64,000 bases of DNA from G965203045 sp965203045. GTDB taxonomy: Bacteria; Pseudomonadota; Gammaproteobacteria; PS1; Pseudothioglobaceae. This document shows, piece after piece, positions 32,209 through 41,300 of the stretch. Position 1 is the stretch's first letter. The number at the start of each line of letters is the position of its first letter. The stretch is taken from contig OZ241850.1 of NCBI GenBank assembly GCA_965203045.1, forward strand, positions 62,001 through 126,000, given 5' to 3'. The notes below the pieces were generated by a model. That model ran no database searches, was not told where the DNA came from, and saw nothing but the letters and a program-made list of their open reading frames with translations. Made by a program: the position numbers and the translations under genes.

Positions 32209-33460
32209 ATTACTCATTAAAGGCGGTAACAAAATAAGTGGTGAAATTGAAGCATCAGGTTCTAAAAACTCAGCTCTGCCAATATTATTTGCTAGCACAC
32301 TAGGTAGAACACCTTCCAAAGTTTGCGGCGCGCCACAATTAGTAGATGTAAGCACTACCATCCGCCTATTAAGTGATATGGGCGGTAACGCAGCTCTAGA
32401 TTCAGATGGATGTTGGCATCTAAATACTCATAAACTAACTAAATTAGAAGCAAATTACCACTTGGTAAAAACTATGCGCGCTTCAATACTTGCCTTAGGT
32501 CCAGTACTAGCACGTTATGGCAAGATAAAAATATCAATGCCTGGCGGTTGCACGATTGGCACCCGACCGGTAAACCTGCACTTACGTTCCTTAGAAAGTC
32601 TAGGTGCTAATATTAAAGTCAAAGAAGGCTACATCTATGCAAGCGCTAAAAGGCTTATTGGCACTAGAATTCACTTTGATCAAATATCGGTTACCGCTAC
32701 TGAAAATATAATTATGGCAGCTGTACTTGCCAAAGGCAAAACTGTTATTACCAATGCAGCTAAAGAGCCAGAAATTGCTGATTTAATCAATTTTTTAATT
32801 AAAATGGGGGCTGATATTAAAGGCGTAAATACAGATACCATTACTATTATTGGAGTTGAAGAATTACAAGGCACAAGTTATCAAGTATGCACTGATCGCA
32901 TTGAAGTAGGTACTTATCTAACTGCAACTACAATGACCGGTGGTACTATTAAAATAACTAAAACTAAGCCTTCTAGTGTCCAAGCAATACTGAACAAGCT
33001 TAAAGAAGCTGGGGCAAAAATTAACTGCGGTAATAATTATATTGAACTAACAATGCAACACATACCACCCAAAGCAGTAGATGTTAAAACTGCTACTTTC
33101 CCTGGTTTTCCAACCGATATGCAAGCCCAATTTATGGCATTAAACAGTATTGCCAACGGCAATAGTATTATCACAGAAACTATTTTTGAAAATCGTTTTA
33201 TGCACATGCCAGAACTCAATCGTATGGGAGCAAAACTAGAATTACAAGGACATAGTGTGCTTTGTCATGGAGTTAAATGCCTAACTGGGGCTAATGTTAT
33301 GGCAACTGATTTAAGAGCCTCGGCGTCGCTGGTACTAGCAGGTTTGGTAGCACAAGGTGATACCATAATTGAACGCATTTATCATCTAGACCGTGGTTAT
33401 GAACGTATTGAAGAAAAATTACAACATTTAAATGTTGATATTAAACGCATCCAATCATGA
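32201..33460 (+). CDS. murA: UDP-N-acetylglucosamine 1-carboxyvinyltransferase
   Basis: First committed step of peptidoglycan synthesis: adds enolpyruvate from PEP to UDP-GlcNAc. The 419-residue protein has the KNSALPILFASTL segment near residue 22, the catalytic cysteine C117 in MPGGCTIGTRPVNLHL (the fosfomycin-target cysteine), FPTDMQAQFMAL near residue 305, and DLRASASLVLAGLVAQG near residue 370. Length and motifs are fully standard. It overlaps mlaC by 8 bases and hisG by 4, so all three appear to be in one transcript. Presence of murA suggests peptidoglycan is made, which argues against extreme genome reduction. Confidence 0.98.
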   Translation: MDKLLIKGGNKISGEIEASGSKNSALPILFASTLGRTPSKVCGAPQLVDVSTTIRLLSDMGGNAALDSDGCWHLNTHKLTKLEANYHLVKTMRASILALGPVLARYGKIKISMPGGCTIGTRPVNLHLRSLESLGANIKVKEGYIYASAKRLIGTRIHFDQISVTATENIIMAAVLAKGKTVITNAAKEPEIADLINFLIKMGADIKGVNTDTITIIGVEELQGTSYQVCTDRIEVGTYLTATTMTGGTIKITKTKPSSVQAILNKLKEAGAKINCGNNYIELTMQHIPPKAVDVKTATFPGFPTDMQAQFMALNSIANGNSIITETIFENRFMHMPELNRMGAKLELQGHSVLCHGVKCLTGANVMATDLRASASLVLAGLVAQGDTIIERIYHLDRGYERIEEKLQHLNVDIKRIQS

Positions 33461-34083
33461 TTACTATTGCACTATCCAAAGGACGTATATTAAAAGAGAG
33501 TTTGCCAATTTTACGCACAGCAAATATCAATATTGACGCTAAACAATTAAGCAGTCGTAGCTTAGCACTTGCAACTAATAGTAAAGACATTAAGTTTATT
33601 ATCTTAAGAGCTAGTGATGTGCCAATTTTTGTAAAACACGGTAGCGCTGACCTAGGTATTACTGGTAAAGATGTATTGTTAGAAAAAAACCTAAGCGGTG
33701 TTTATGAATTATTAGATTTAGGCATTGCCAAATGTCGCTTAATGGTAGCAGCAAAAAGTGCTGACAATTTAAATAAACACACCCTAAAAGTTGCCACTAA
33801 ATATAAAAGACTGACAAATAAATATTTTAACGAACAAGCTCAGCAAATTGAATTAATTAAACTTTATGGAGCAATAGAATTAGCTCCTATTGTTGGCCTT
33901 TGTGACTGTATTGTTGATCTAGTTGGTACTGGCAATACCCTAAAAGCAAACAGTCTATTAGCTATTAAACACATTACTAATATAAGCGCCAGACTTATTA
34001 CTAATAAAGCAGCTTATGTTAATAAACATGGTCAAATTATCTCCATTGTAAATGCTCTAAAAAATGCTTCAATTAAATACTGA
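33457..34083 (+). CDS. hisG: ATP phosphoribosyltransferase, short form (HisG_S)
   Basis: Catalyses the first step of histidine synthesis, joining ATP and PRPP. At 208 residues it is the short form, which lacks the C-terminal regulatory domain and by family precedent needs the HisZ subunit for activity and feedback control; hisZ is not in this window. Motifs include IALSKGRILKESLPIL at the N-terminus, SDVPIFVKHGSADLGITGKD near residue 54, and the PRPP-binding DLVGTGNTLKAN near residue 151. It overlaps murA by 4 bases and hisD by 20 bases, a murA-hisG-hisD order common in proteobacteria. Confidence 0.95.
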   Translation: MITIALSKGRILKESLPILRTANINIDAKQLSSRSLALATNSKDIKFIILRASDVPIFVKHGSADLGITGKDVLLEKNLSGVYELLDLGIAKCRLMVAAKSADNLNKHTLKVATKYKRLTNKYFNEQAQQIELIKLYGAIELAPIVGLCDCIVDLVGTGNTLKANSLLAIKHITNISARLITNKAAYVNKHGQIISIVNALKNASIKY

Positions 34084-35353
34084 AAATATAAATTTTGATG
34101 CCCAATTAGCACAATTGTTAGCTACTAATAGTATTAGTGATAAAAACGTCATTCGCGCTGTTGAGAAAATTATCCACCAAGTTAGAAGTAATGGTGATAA
34201 AGCCTTATTAAACTTTAGTGCTAAATTTGATAAATTAAAAGTAACAAGTGTTGCCGACCTAATAATTAGTAAAAATAAATTAAAGCAAGCATTTGACAAA
34301 TTAACAAATATGGATAAACAAGCGCTTAACACCGCTGCTAGACGCATTAAAAACTACCATCAAAAACAGCAACAGCACTCATGGCTAGACACAGAACCAG
34401 ACGGCACACAATTGGGACAAAAAATAACTCCGCTAGACAAAGTAGGTATTTATGTGCCCGGTGGCAAAGCGTGTTATCCATCCTCAGTACTAATGAATGC
34501 TATTCCCGCTCAGGTTGCAGATGTTAGACGAATTATTATGATAGTTCCAGCTCCTAACAACCAGCTAAATTCTTTGGTATTAGCGGCGGCTTTTATCTCC
34601 GGTGTTGATAAAGTAATAAAATTAGGCGGCGCTCACGGCATCGCCGCCCTTGCTTATGGCACCGAGACCATTGATAAAGTAGATAAAATTGTCGGTCCAG
34701 GTAATATATTTGTTACTACCGCTAAACGTTTAGTTTTTGGACAAGTCGGTATTGATATGATCGCTGGTCCTTCTGAAATTTTAATTATTGCCGATGGTAG
34801 CGCTAATCCTGACTGGATAGCAATGGATTTATTTTCCCAAGCAGAACATGATGAAGACGCACAGGCAATTTTGCTCACTACTGATATCAATTACCTAACC
34901 GCAGTTAAAAAGAGCATTAACAAATTATTACCAACCATGAACCGAGCCGATATTATCAAGACCTCACTGGCAAAACGCGGCGCGCTTATTAAAACCAAAT
35001 CATTACAAGAAGCATTTGCTATTAGCAACAAAATTGCCCCCGAACATCTTGAATTATCTATCAAAAACCCAAAGAAATATTTAGACAATATAAAAAACGC
35101 TGGAGCAATTTTTCTAGGTATTTTAAGTTCCGAAACCTTAGGCGATTACTGCGCAGGCCCTAATCATGTGCTTCCTACTGCAGGTAGCGCTAAATTTTCT
35201 TCACCCTTAGGCGTGTATGATTTCCAAAAACGTTCTAGCCTAATTCATATCTCCAAACAAAGCGCTAAAACTCTAGGTAAAATTGCTGCTCACCTCGCAC
35301 ACAAAGAAGGCTTAACTGCCCACCAACAAGCTGCATTACTACGTATTGATTGA
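34064..35353 (+). CDS. hisD: Histidinol dehydrogenase
   Basis: Zinc-dependent, NAD-linked enzyme that oxidises histidinol to histidine in two steps. The 429-residue protein has GIYVPGGKACYPSSVLMN near residue 128, a VDKIVGPGNIFV segment near 206, GPSEILIIADG near 236, SQAEHDEDAQAIL near 260 (metal ligands Q and H), APEHLEL near 325, and DYCAGPNHVLPTAG near 363. The sequence begins in the last 20 bases of hisG; no later Met gives a complete domain, so this long overlap is probably real. It is the last gene of the mlaC-murA-hisG-hisD run and converges on pyrF. Confidence 0.97.
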   Translation: MLQLNTENINFDAQLAQLLATNSISDKNVIRAVEKIIHQVRSNGDKALLNFSAKFDKLKVTSVADLIISKNKLKQAFDKLTNMDKQALNTAARRIKNYHQKQQQHSWLDTEPDGTQLGQKITPLDKVGIYVPGGKACYPSSVLMNAIPAQVADVRRIIMIVPAPNNQLNSLVLAAAFISGVDKVIKLGGAHGIAALAYGTETIDKVDKIVGPGNIFVTTAKRLVFGQVGIDMIAGPSEILIIADGSANPDWIAMDLFSQAEHDEDAQAILLTTDINYLTAVKKSINKLLPTMNRADIIKTSLAKRGALIKTKSLQEAFAISNKIAPEHLELSIKNPKKYLDNIKNAGAIFLGILSSETLGDYCAGPNHVLPTAGSAKFSSPLGVYDFQKRSSLIHISKQSAKTLGKIAAHLAHKEGLTAHQQAALLRID

Positions 35354-35544
35354 TGTTAATGCTTATTTAGAACTAATAAATAAATTATTGGTAAAAATTT
35401 TCATACAAGCCTAAGATGAGCAATATAATAGATTTTTAATCTTATTAACCACACGGTCGAAATGAATTAACTAGCATAGTTATCGGTGCTATAACTAAAG
35501 GGGTTATAAAGGTTGTTATTATGGCTCAAAATGCAGTCTTTTTG

Positions 35545-36258
35545 CTATTTATTTAGAAAAATATCACAGATGGTAGCTTGAATATTAGTTGCTGCTTGAT
35601 AGGGGTTTTGAGCGTTGAGAATGGGGCGACCAACCACTATATAATCAGCGCCATTTTTAAAAGCAGTAGCAACATCTACTATACGTTTTTGATCATCTTC
35701 TGTATTGTTAAGCGGACGAATTCCAGGAGTTACTACGATTAAACGCTCATCAACAAATTTACGTAAAAATGGCACTTCTAAACCTGAAGAAACTACACCG
35801 TCGCAACCTGCCTCAAATGCTCTTCTTGCCCTTGATATTACTAAATCTTGCACATTACATTTAAAACCTAAATCATCTAAGTCACCCTTATCCAAACTAG
35901 TAAGGGCGGTAACGGCAAGAATTTTTAGCTTACCTTTATTATTGGCTGCGGCTTCCATAATACTCTGGTTGCCATGCACAGTGGCAAAAGTGGCGCCATA
36001 ATTGCTAAGGCGAGCAATAGTATTTCCAACAGTTTGCGGAACATCAAAAAATTTTAAATCTACAAATACTTTTTTACCTCTAGTAACTAAATAGTCTAGC
36101 ATCTCAAAATAATTGCCGGTCATCAACAATTCTAAGCCAATTTTATAAAAATTAACACTATCAACTAGCTGTTTTACTAGTAGCTTTGCTTTATCAATGC
36201 TTGCAACATCAAGAGCAAAAATTAAACGGTCTTCCTTATTTATGCTCTGCTTTGTCAT
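35545..36258 (-). CDS. pyrF: Orotidine 5'-phosphate decarboxylase
   Basis: Last step of UMP synthesis. The 237-residue TIM-barrel enzyme has LIFALDVAS near residue 13, the catalytic K-x-x-D in VFVDLKFFDVPQTV near residue 65, ATVHGNQSI near residue 91, and PGIRPL plus a phosphate-binding GADYIVVGRPI near residue 207. This is the standard bacterial short form. The ATG overlaps the last base of the upstream glycine-zipper gene's stop codon, so the two are translationally coupled. It converges with hisD across a 191-base gap that holds a 7-bp inverted repeat (35477-35483 with 35491-35497) but no clear terminator. Confidence 0.97.
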   Translation of the reverse strand: MTKQSINKEDRLIFALDVASIDKAKLLVKQLVDSVNFYKIGLELLMTGNYFEMLDYLVTRGKKVFVDLKFFDVPQTVGNTIARLSNYGATFATVHGNQSIMEAAANNKGKLKILAVTALTSLDKGDLDDLGFKCNVQDLVISRARRAFEAGCDGVVSSGLEVPFLRKFVDERLIVVTPGIRPLNNTEDDQKRIVDVATAFKNGADYIVVGRPILNAQNPYQAATNIQATICDIFLNK

Positions 36259-36785
36259 TAATTTTGATACATTCTGCCATTTTCGGGCGCTACTTGGACT
36301 GAAACACGCACATTAACTTTATCGCTTTTAGGTTTATGACGAGATTGGTAAGTATAATTTTTTCCTTTATAATTATAAGTAATTAAATAATGGCTAAACC
36401 TCTCCTCAGGTTGATAACGATAGCGAGTTTCGCACACCTCTTTAGTTTGATAAGGGTTATTATTACGATAAGATGCTCTTTCACGATCATTAGCAATTGA
36501 AGCGCCAAGCAAAGCACCAGCAACAGTCGTCGCATCTTTACCGCCGCCCTTACCAAAACGATTACCAATAGCCCCGCCAATAATACCACCAATTAACTCA
36601 TTAGTCGCCGAACCATCGCCCCGATAGCCTCTACGAAATGATTTTTCATAACAATATTGATAGGGCACTCTTGATTGGACTGTTTTATAAATCTCTTGGC
36701 TACTAACTATATCAGCAGTATCAATACGTCCTACAGCCACTAAGGGAACACAAATAAATAACAACGGTAATAATAATTTTTTCAT
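36258..36785 (-). CDS. Glycine-zipper envelope protein (17 kDa surface antigen / YMGG-like)
   Basis: A 175-residue exported protein. A signal peptide (MKKLLLPLLFICVPLVAVG) is followed by a short helix, then a glycine-zipper segment (ELIGGIIGGAIGNRFGKGGGKD and TVAGALLGASIAND) near residues 62-95. The C-terminal half is basic and aromatic, with YNYKGKNYTYQSRHKP-like strands and a VRVSVQVAPE segment. Such zippers occur in Rickettsia 17 kDa antigen and SlyB/OsmB-type outer-membrane or periplasmic proteins. There is no lipobox cysteine at the expected position (the cysteine is at residue 12), so a lipoprotein is unlikely. It is coupled to pyrF by a one-base overlap. Exact function is unknown. Confidence 0.8.
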   Translation of the reverse strand: MKKLLLPLLFICVPLVAVGRIDTADIVSSQEIYKTVQSRVPYQYCYEKSFRRGYRGDGSATNELIGGIIGGAIGNRFGKGGGKDATTVAGALLGASIANDRERASYRNNNPYQTKEVCETRYRYQPEERFSHYLITYNYKGKNYTYQSRHKPKSDKVNVRVSVQVAPENGRMYQN

Positions 36786-36862
36786 TTACAAACTCTCCTA
36801 TATCAATAAAATACCAATTTTACAACTTTTACTGCACAATAAGGTATCATCTTTTGTTCTTT

Positions 36863-36939
36863 GCCCTTGTAGCTCAGTCGGATAGAGCGGTCGCCTCCTA
36901 AGCGACAGGTCGCAGGTTCAAATCCTACCAAGGGCGCCA
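36863..36939 (+). tRNA. tRNA-Arg (anticodon CCT)
   Basis: A full 77-nt cloverleaf with encoded CCA: acceptor GCCCTTG/CAAGGGC, D arm GCTC...GAGC, anticodon stem GTCGC/GCGAC with loop CTCCTAA giving CCT (reads AGG), variable loop AGGTC, and T arm GCAGG TTCAAAT CCTAC. The T stem has one C-A mismatch (36913 with 36927); all other stems pair. Confidence 0.97.
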
Positions 36940-36988
36940 ATATAATTGTTTATATAAATTCAATTCTAGATTGCTTTGTCATTAAATA

Positions 36989-37660
36989 TTAAGCATGGGC
37001 TAGACAAAGAGCGTGGGTTTGACAGTTGGAGTAGTGAGATTTAATGGTTTTTGCGAGTTCATTAAGAGTGCTACCAGTAGTTGTGATATCATCTATAATG
37101 AGAATTTTGCCAATATTGACAGGTAAAGATTGAACTATAAAAGCATTTTTAATTTGTTGGGCGCGTTGCTTAGCGGTTAAATCAGTTAAGTGTTTGGTAT
37201 TCTTAGAGCGCTTAACAAACTTGGTCTTTATTTTATTACTATCTATAAGACGTGTTATTTCTAGCACTTGATTAAACCCACGTTCTAAAATGCGCTTACG
37301 ATGCAACGGCATTGGTATTATTAAGTCATAGTTATAGTTTTTCAATTGGTGATGGTAAAAATTAGCAATTTTTTTAGCAAAAAGCACTCCAATTGCTAGT
37401 TGTTTGTGATACTTAAATTGACTTACCAAATAGGCAATAGTTTTATTGTAGCGGTAAAGTGCCCAAATTTTATCAATACTTGGAGGGTCAAGAAGACAGG
37501 TTTGGCAATATTGATTGTTAGTATTTAGCGGCAAAGCACAAGCGGCACAATAATGTTTTACAGTTGTAAGGCTTAATTGACAACTGCTACAAACTACCTC
37601 ACTACTGTTTTCATAGCATAAGCAGCATATCTGTTTTAACGGGTGAAAACCCAATGCCAT
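36989..37660 (-). CDS. comF: ComF family phosphoribosyltransferase-like protein
   Basis: A 223-residue protein with an N-terminal zinc-ribbon-like set of cysteine pairs (CCLCYE, CSSC, CAAC, CQTC within residues 12-55). The C-terminal half is a PRTase-type domain containing PMPLHRKRILERGFNQ near residue 117 and the PRPP loop ILIIDDITTTGSTLNEL near residue 187. ComF/GntX proteins are linked to DNA uptake and use of DNA as a nutrient; the molecular role is still unclear. Its start lies 25 bases inside the 3' end of yaaA on the same strand, so gltB, yaaA and comF probably form one operon. The ATG at 37660 is used because it precedes the first cysteine pair. Confidence 0.9.
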   Translation of the reverse strand: MALGFHPLKQICCLCYENSSEVVCSSCQLSLTTVKHYCAACALPLNTNNQYCQTCLLDPPSIDKIWALYRYNKTIAYLVSQFKYHKQLAIGVLFAKKIANFYHHQLKNYNYDLIIPMPLHRKRILERGFNQVLEITRLIDSNKIKTKFVKRSKNTKHLTDLTAKQRAQQIKNAFIVQSLPVNIGKILIIDDITTTGSTLNELAKTIKSHYSNCQTHALCLAHA

Positions 37661-38385
37661 TGTGAGGAAAATTTAGGATTAAAATGATAGGTAGCGGCAT
37701 TGAATTTTTTTAACAATTTAATATCATTGATGCGATTTTTAATAATAAAATTAGCCATTAAACCTCTTGCTTTTTTAGCATAAATGCCAATTATTTTATA
37801 AATACCATTCTTATTTTCTTTAAAACTAATTTGCAAAACTTGTGCTTTTAACGCACTCTTATCAATGGCCTTAAAATATTCATTTGAAGCTAAATTTACT
37901 AGTACTTTATCTTCGTCTTGATTGATATTTTCACTAAGTTTATCTCGCCAAAAACTATACAAATTATTGCCATGCTCATTTGCTAACTTAGTGCCCATTT
38001 CCAAGCGATAGGCTTGAACTAAATCCAATGGTCTAAGCACGCCATACAAACCTGATAAAATACGCAGATGCTTTTGCGCAAAATCAAAATCCTCAGAGCT
38101 ATAATTACTAATATCCATACTACCATATACATCACCTTTAAAAGCAAGTAAAGCTTGCTTGGCATTTTGCAAACTAAACGGTGGGGCAAAATAGCGATAA
38201 CGGTTATAATTTAACTCCGCTAATTGCTTACTAATAGACATCAAACGCATTAACTCCAACTGAGACAAAGCACGTAATCTCTCAATTAGAATTTTAGCAT
38301 CACTCAAATAAGCAGGCTGACTGCAAACATTAATTTCACTTAAGCCAAAATCTTGTTTCTTAGCAGGCGAGATAATAGTAATCAT
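37636..38385 (-). CDS. yaaA: YaaA family peroxide-stress protein (DUF328)
   Basis: A 249-residue protein with the family's opening MITIISPAKKQDF, the NRYRYFAPPF segment near residue 60, ALLAFKGDVY near residue 77, LRILSGLYGVLRPLDLVQAYRLEMGTKL near residues 105-132, and a C-terminal F-x-HWVFTR end. In E. coli YaaA lowers intracellular free iron and DNA damage during hydrogen peroxide stress; the fold binds DNA. Length equals the E. coli protein. It overlaps gltB by 4 bases upstream and comF by 25 bases downstream. Confidence 0.94.
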   Translation of the reverse strand: MITIISPAKKQDFGLSEINVCSQPAYLSDAKILIERLRALSQLELMRLMSISKQLAELNYNRYRYFAPPFSLQNAKQALLAFKGDVYGSMDISNYSSEDFDFAQKHLRILSGLYGVLRPLDLVQAYRLEMGTKLANEHGNNLYSFWRDKLSENINQDEDKVLVNLASNEYFKAIDKSALKAQVLQISFKENKNGIYKIIGIYAKKARGLMANFIIKNRINDIKLLKKFNAATYHFNPKFSSQWHWVFTR

Positions 38386-41300
38386 TTTGCTTGTATTAAA
38401 TTGTATTTTTTATCAGTATGCTCTTGTGTTGACTGGGCAAGAATTCGCTTGTATTCCTTAGGCATTACTTTAATAAAAGATTTTATCTCTTGTTGCCAAT
38501 TATTAAGTATAAATTTAGCTTTTAGAGAACTAGTATAATATAGATGCTTAGTTACTAATCGCTGTAATTCTGTCTCCGCTGCTTCATCCATAGGGTCTAG
38601 GTCAATCATAGTTAAATTGCAATTAAGAGCCACTTGTTGGTCGGGGTCATAAATATAGGCAATGCCACCAGACATACCAGCGCCAAAATTGCGTCCAATT
38701 TCACCCAAAATAACTGCCCTACCACCAGTCATGTATTCGCACCCATGGTCCCCAATGCCCTCTACCACGACTTCAGCCCCAGAGTTACGCACACAAAATC
38801 TCTCTGATGTTTTACCACATAAATACAACTGCCCACTTGTCGCGCCATAAGCACAAACATTGCCTGCTATCATCTCATCGCAAGCATTAAATGTGCATTC
38901 TTTAGGCGGGTAAACCGCAACTATACCACCGCTTAAACCTTTGCCTACATAATCATTGGTATCGCCTTCAACACTAATACTAATACCTTTAGCCAAAAAT
39001 GCGCCCAGACTTTGACCAGCTGACCCTTTTAACTTAATATCAATCAAACCGTCTTCCAAAGTAGCGCTATCACTAACTTTTTTCACCAAAGCTGATGAAA
39101 GCATAGCCCCAACAGCACGGTCAGTATTATTAACAGTATGTTTGATACGCACTGCTTTTTGTCGTTGCAAAGCTTCTTGAGCTAAATCAATAAAAGTATG
39201 GTCTATATGTTTATCTAGCTTATGGTCTTGCTTGATGCTTTGATAGCTAATAACATCAGGATGTTGTGCATTTGCATCACACAAAATAGCGCTTAGGTCA
39301 ATACCTTGTTTTTTCCAATGTGCTATTGCCTCATCCGCTACTAATTTATCAGTGCGTCCAATCATTTCATTAACAGTTCTAAAACCAAGCATAGCCATAA
39401 TTTGACGCATATCTTCAGCAACCATGAACAAATAATTAATTACATATTGCGGTTTGCCTGTAAATTTTTTACGTAATTTCTCATCTTGGGTTGCAATACC
39501 TACTGGACAAGTATTAAGATGACATTTGCGCATCATAATACAACCCAGAGTAATCAGCGGAGCAGTAGAAAAACCATATTCCTCTGCTCCTAAAAGCGCT
39601 GCAATAGCAACATCTCTACCAGTTTTCATTTGACCATCGGTTTGAATTACCACCCGTGAGCGTAAATCATTCAACATTAATGTTTGATGAGTTTCAGCAA
39701 CGCCTAATTCCCACGGCAAGCCAGCATGCTTAATAGAGGTCAAAGGTGAAGCACCAGTACCGCCATCATGGCCCGCAATTACGATATGGTCAGCCTTAGC
39801 TTTAACAACACCAGCAGCAACAGTGCCAACCCCAGATTCTGATACCAATTTAACACTAACACGAGCATCAGGATTAGCATGCTTTAGATCATAAATTAGT
39901 TGGGCTAAATCCTCAATGGAATAAATATCGTGATGCGGTGGCGGACTAATAAGGCCAACACCTGGTGTTGAATGACGTATACGCGCAATGTGTTTATCAA
40001 CCTTTTTACCAGGCAATTCGCCACCTTCGCCAGGTTTTGCGCCTTGACTAATTTTAATTTGCAACTCATCGGCATTATTTAAGTATTCAATAGTAACTCC
40101 AAACCTGCCAGAAGCCACTTGTTTAATAGCGCTACGACGATTGTTTTCTATATGAGTATACTGCCAACGGGCAGGGTCTTCCCCACCCTCGCCAGAATTG
40201 GATTTACCTCCTATTCTATTCATCGCAATTGCTAAGGTTTCATGGCTCTCGGCAGAAATAGAACCAAAACTCATTGCTCCGCTAGCAAAACGTTTAACAA
40301 TCTCACCAGCTGGTTCTACACCAGCTATATCAATAGGATTTTGGTTCTTAAATTTCATTAGACCACGTAAAGTGCAATCCTTGCTACCTTTTTCATTAGC
40401 AGCTTTGGCAAACTCCCAATAAATATTAGCCTGATTAGTTTGTGATGCCTGTTGCAAATGAAAAATTGTCTCTGGCGACCACATATGCTTCTCACCACCG
40501 CTGCGCCAATGAAATCTACCGAAATTATCTAATTCATTACTTGCCAGACCATTATCATAGTCATAAGCTCGGTGATGACGCGAATATGCTTCCTTGGCAA
40601 GCACAGCAAAACTAACACCTTTAATGCGACTTGGAGTATTATAAAAACATTGCTCAATTACCTCTGGTGCCAAACCAACGGCTTCAAAAATTTGTGCTCC
40701 TTTATAAGAATGCAAAGTAGAAATACCCATTTTTGCCATCACCTTAAACATACCTTTAGTAACACCTTTTTGATAAGCACGCACTATCGTATTATCATCT
40801 GCTAAGTCTAATAACCCGTCTCTTCTTGCTTGCCACAAAGCTTCAAACGCTAAATAAGGATTGATAGCATCAACACCATAGCCCAGTAACAAACAAAAAT
40901 GATGCACTTCTCTAGCTTCGGCAGTTTCAACAATTAAACCGATACGCGTTCTCTGGTGAGACGCCACTAAATAACGATGCACCGCAGCTGCTGTTAGTAG
41001 ACTACTAATAGCAATACGGCTTTCAGATACATTACGGTCAGATAGAATTATGAAACTATAACCACCACTAATAGCATCAGTAGTCTTTTCACAAATTTTG
41101 GTTAATTGGCCTGATAAATTGATATCTTGGTCTTTATCATAGGTGATATCAATAGTCTTACTCTTCCAATTGCGATAATGACAGTACTTAAGTGCTGCTA
41201 ATTCTTCATTATTCAAAATAGGGTTATCTATCACTAAACGGTGAGCATTTTCTGCTTTTGTTTCTAGCAAATTAGTCTCTGGACCAATAGCGCATTGCAA

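Noticed and set aside
35354..35544. Inverted repeat 35477-35497 between hisD and pyrF as a terminator
   Set aside because: The stem is 7 bp and all but one pair is A-T, and no T tract follows on either strand. An operator is possible but unsupported.
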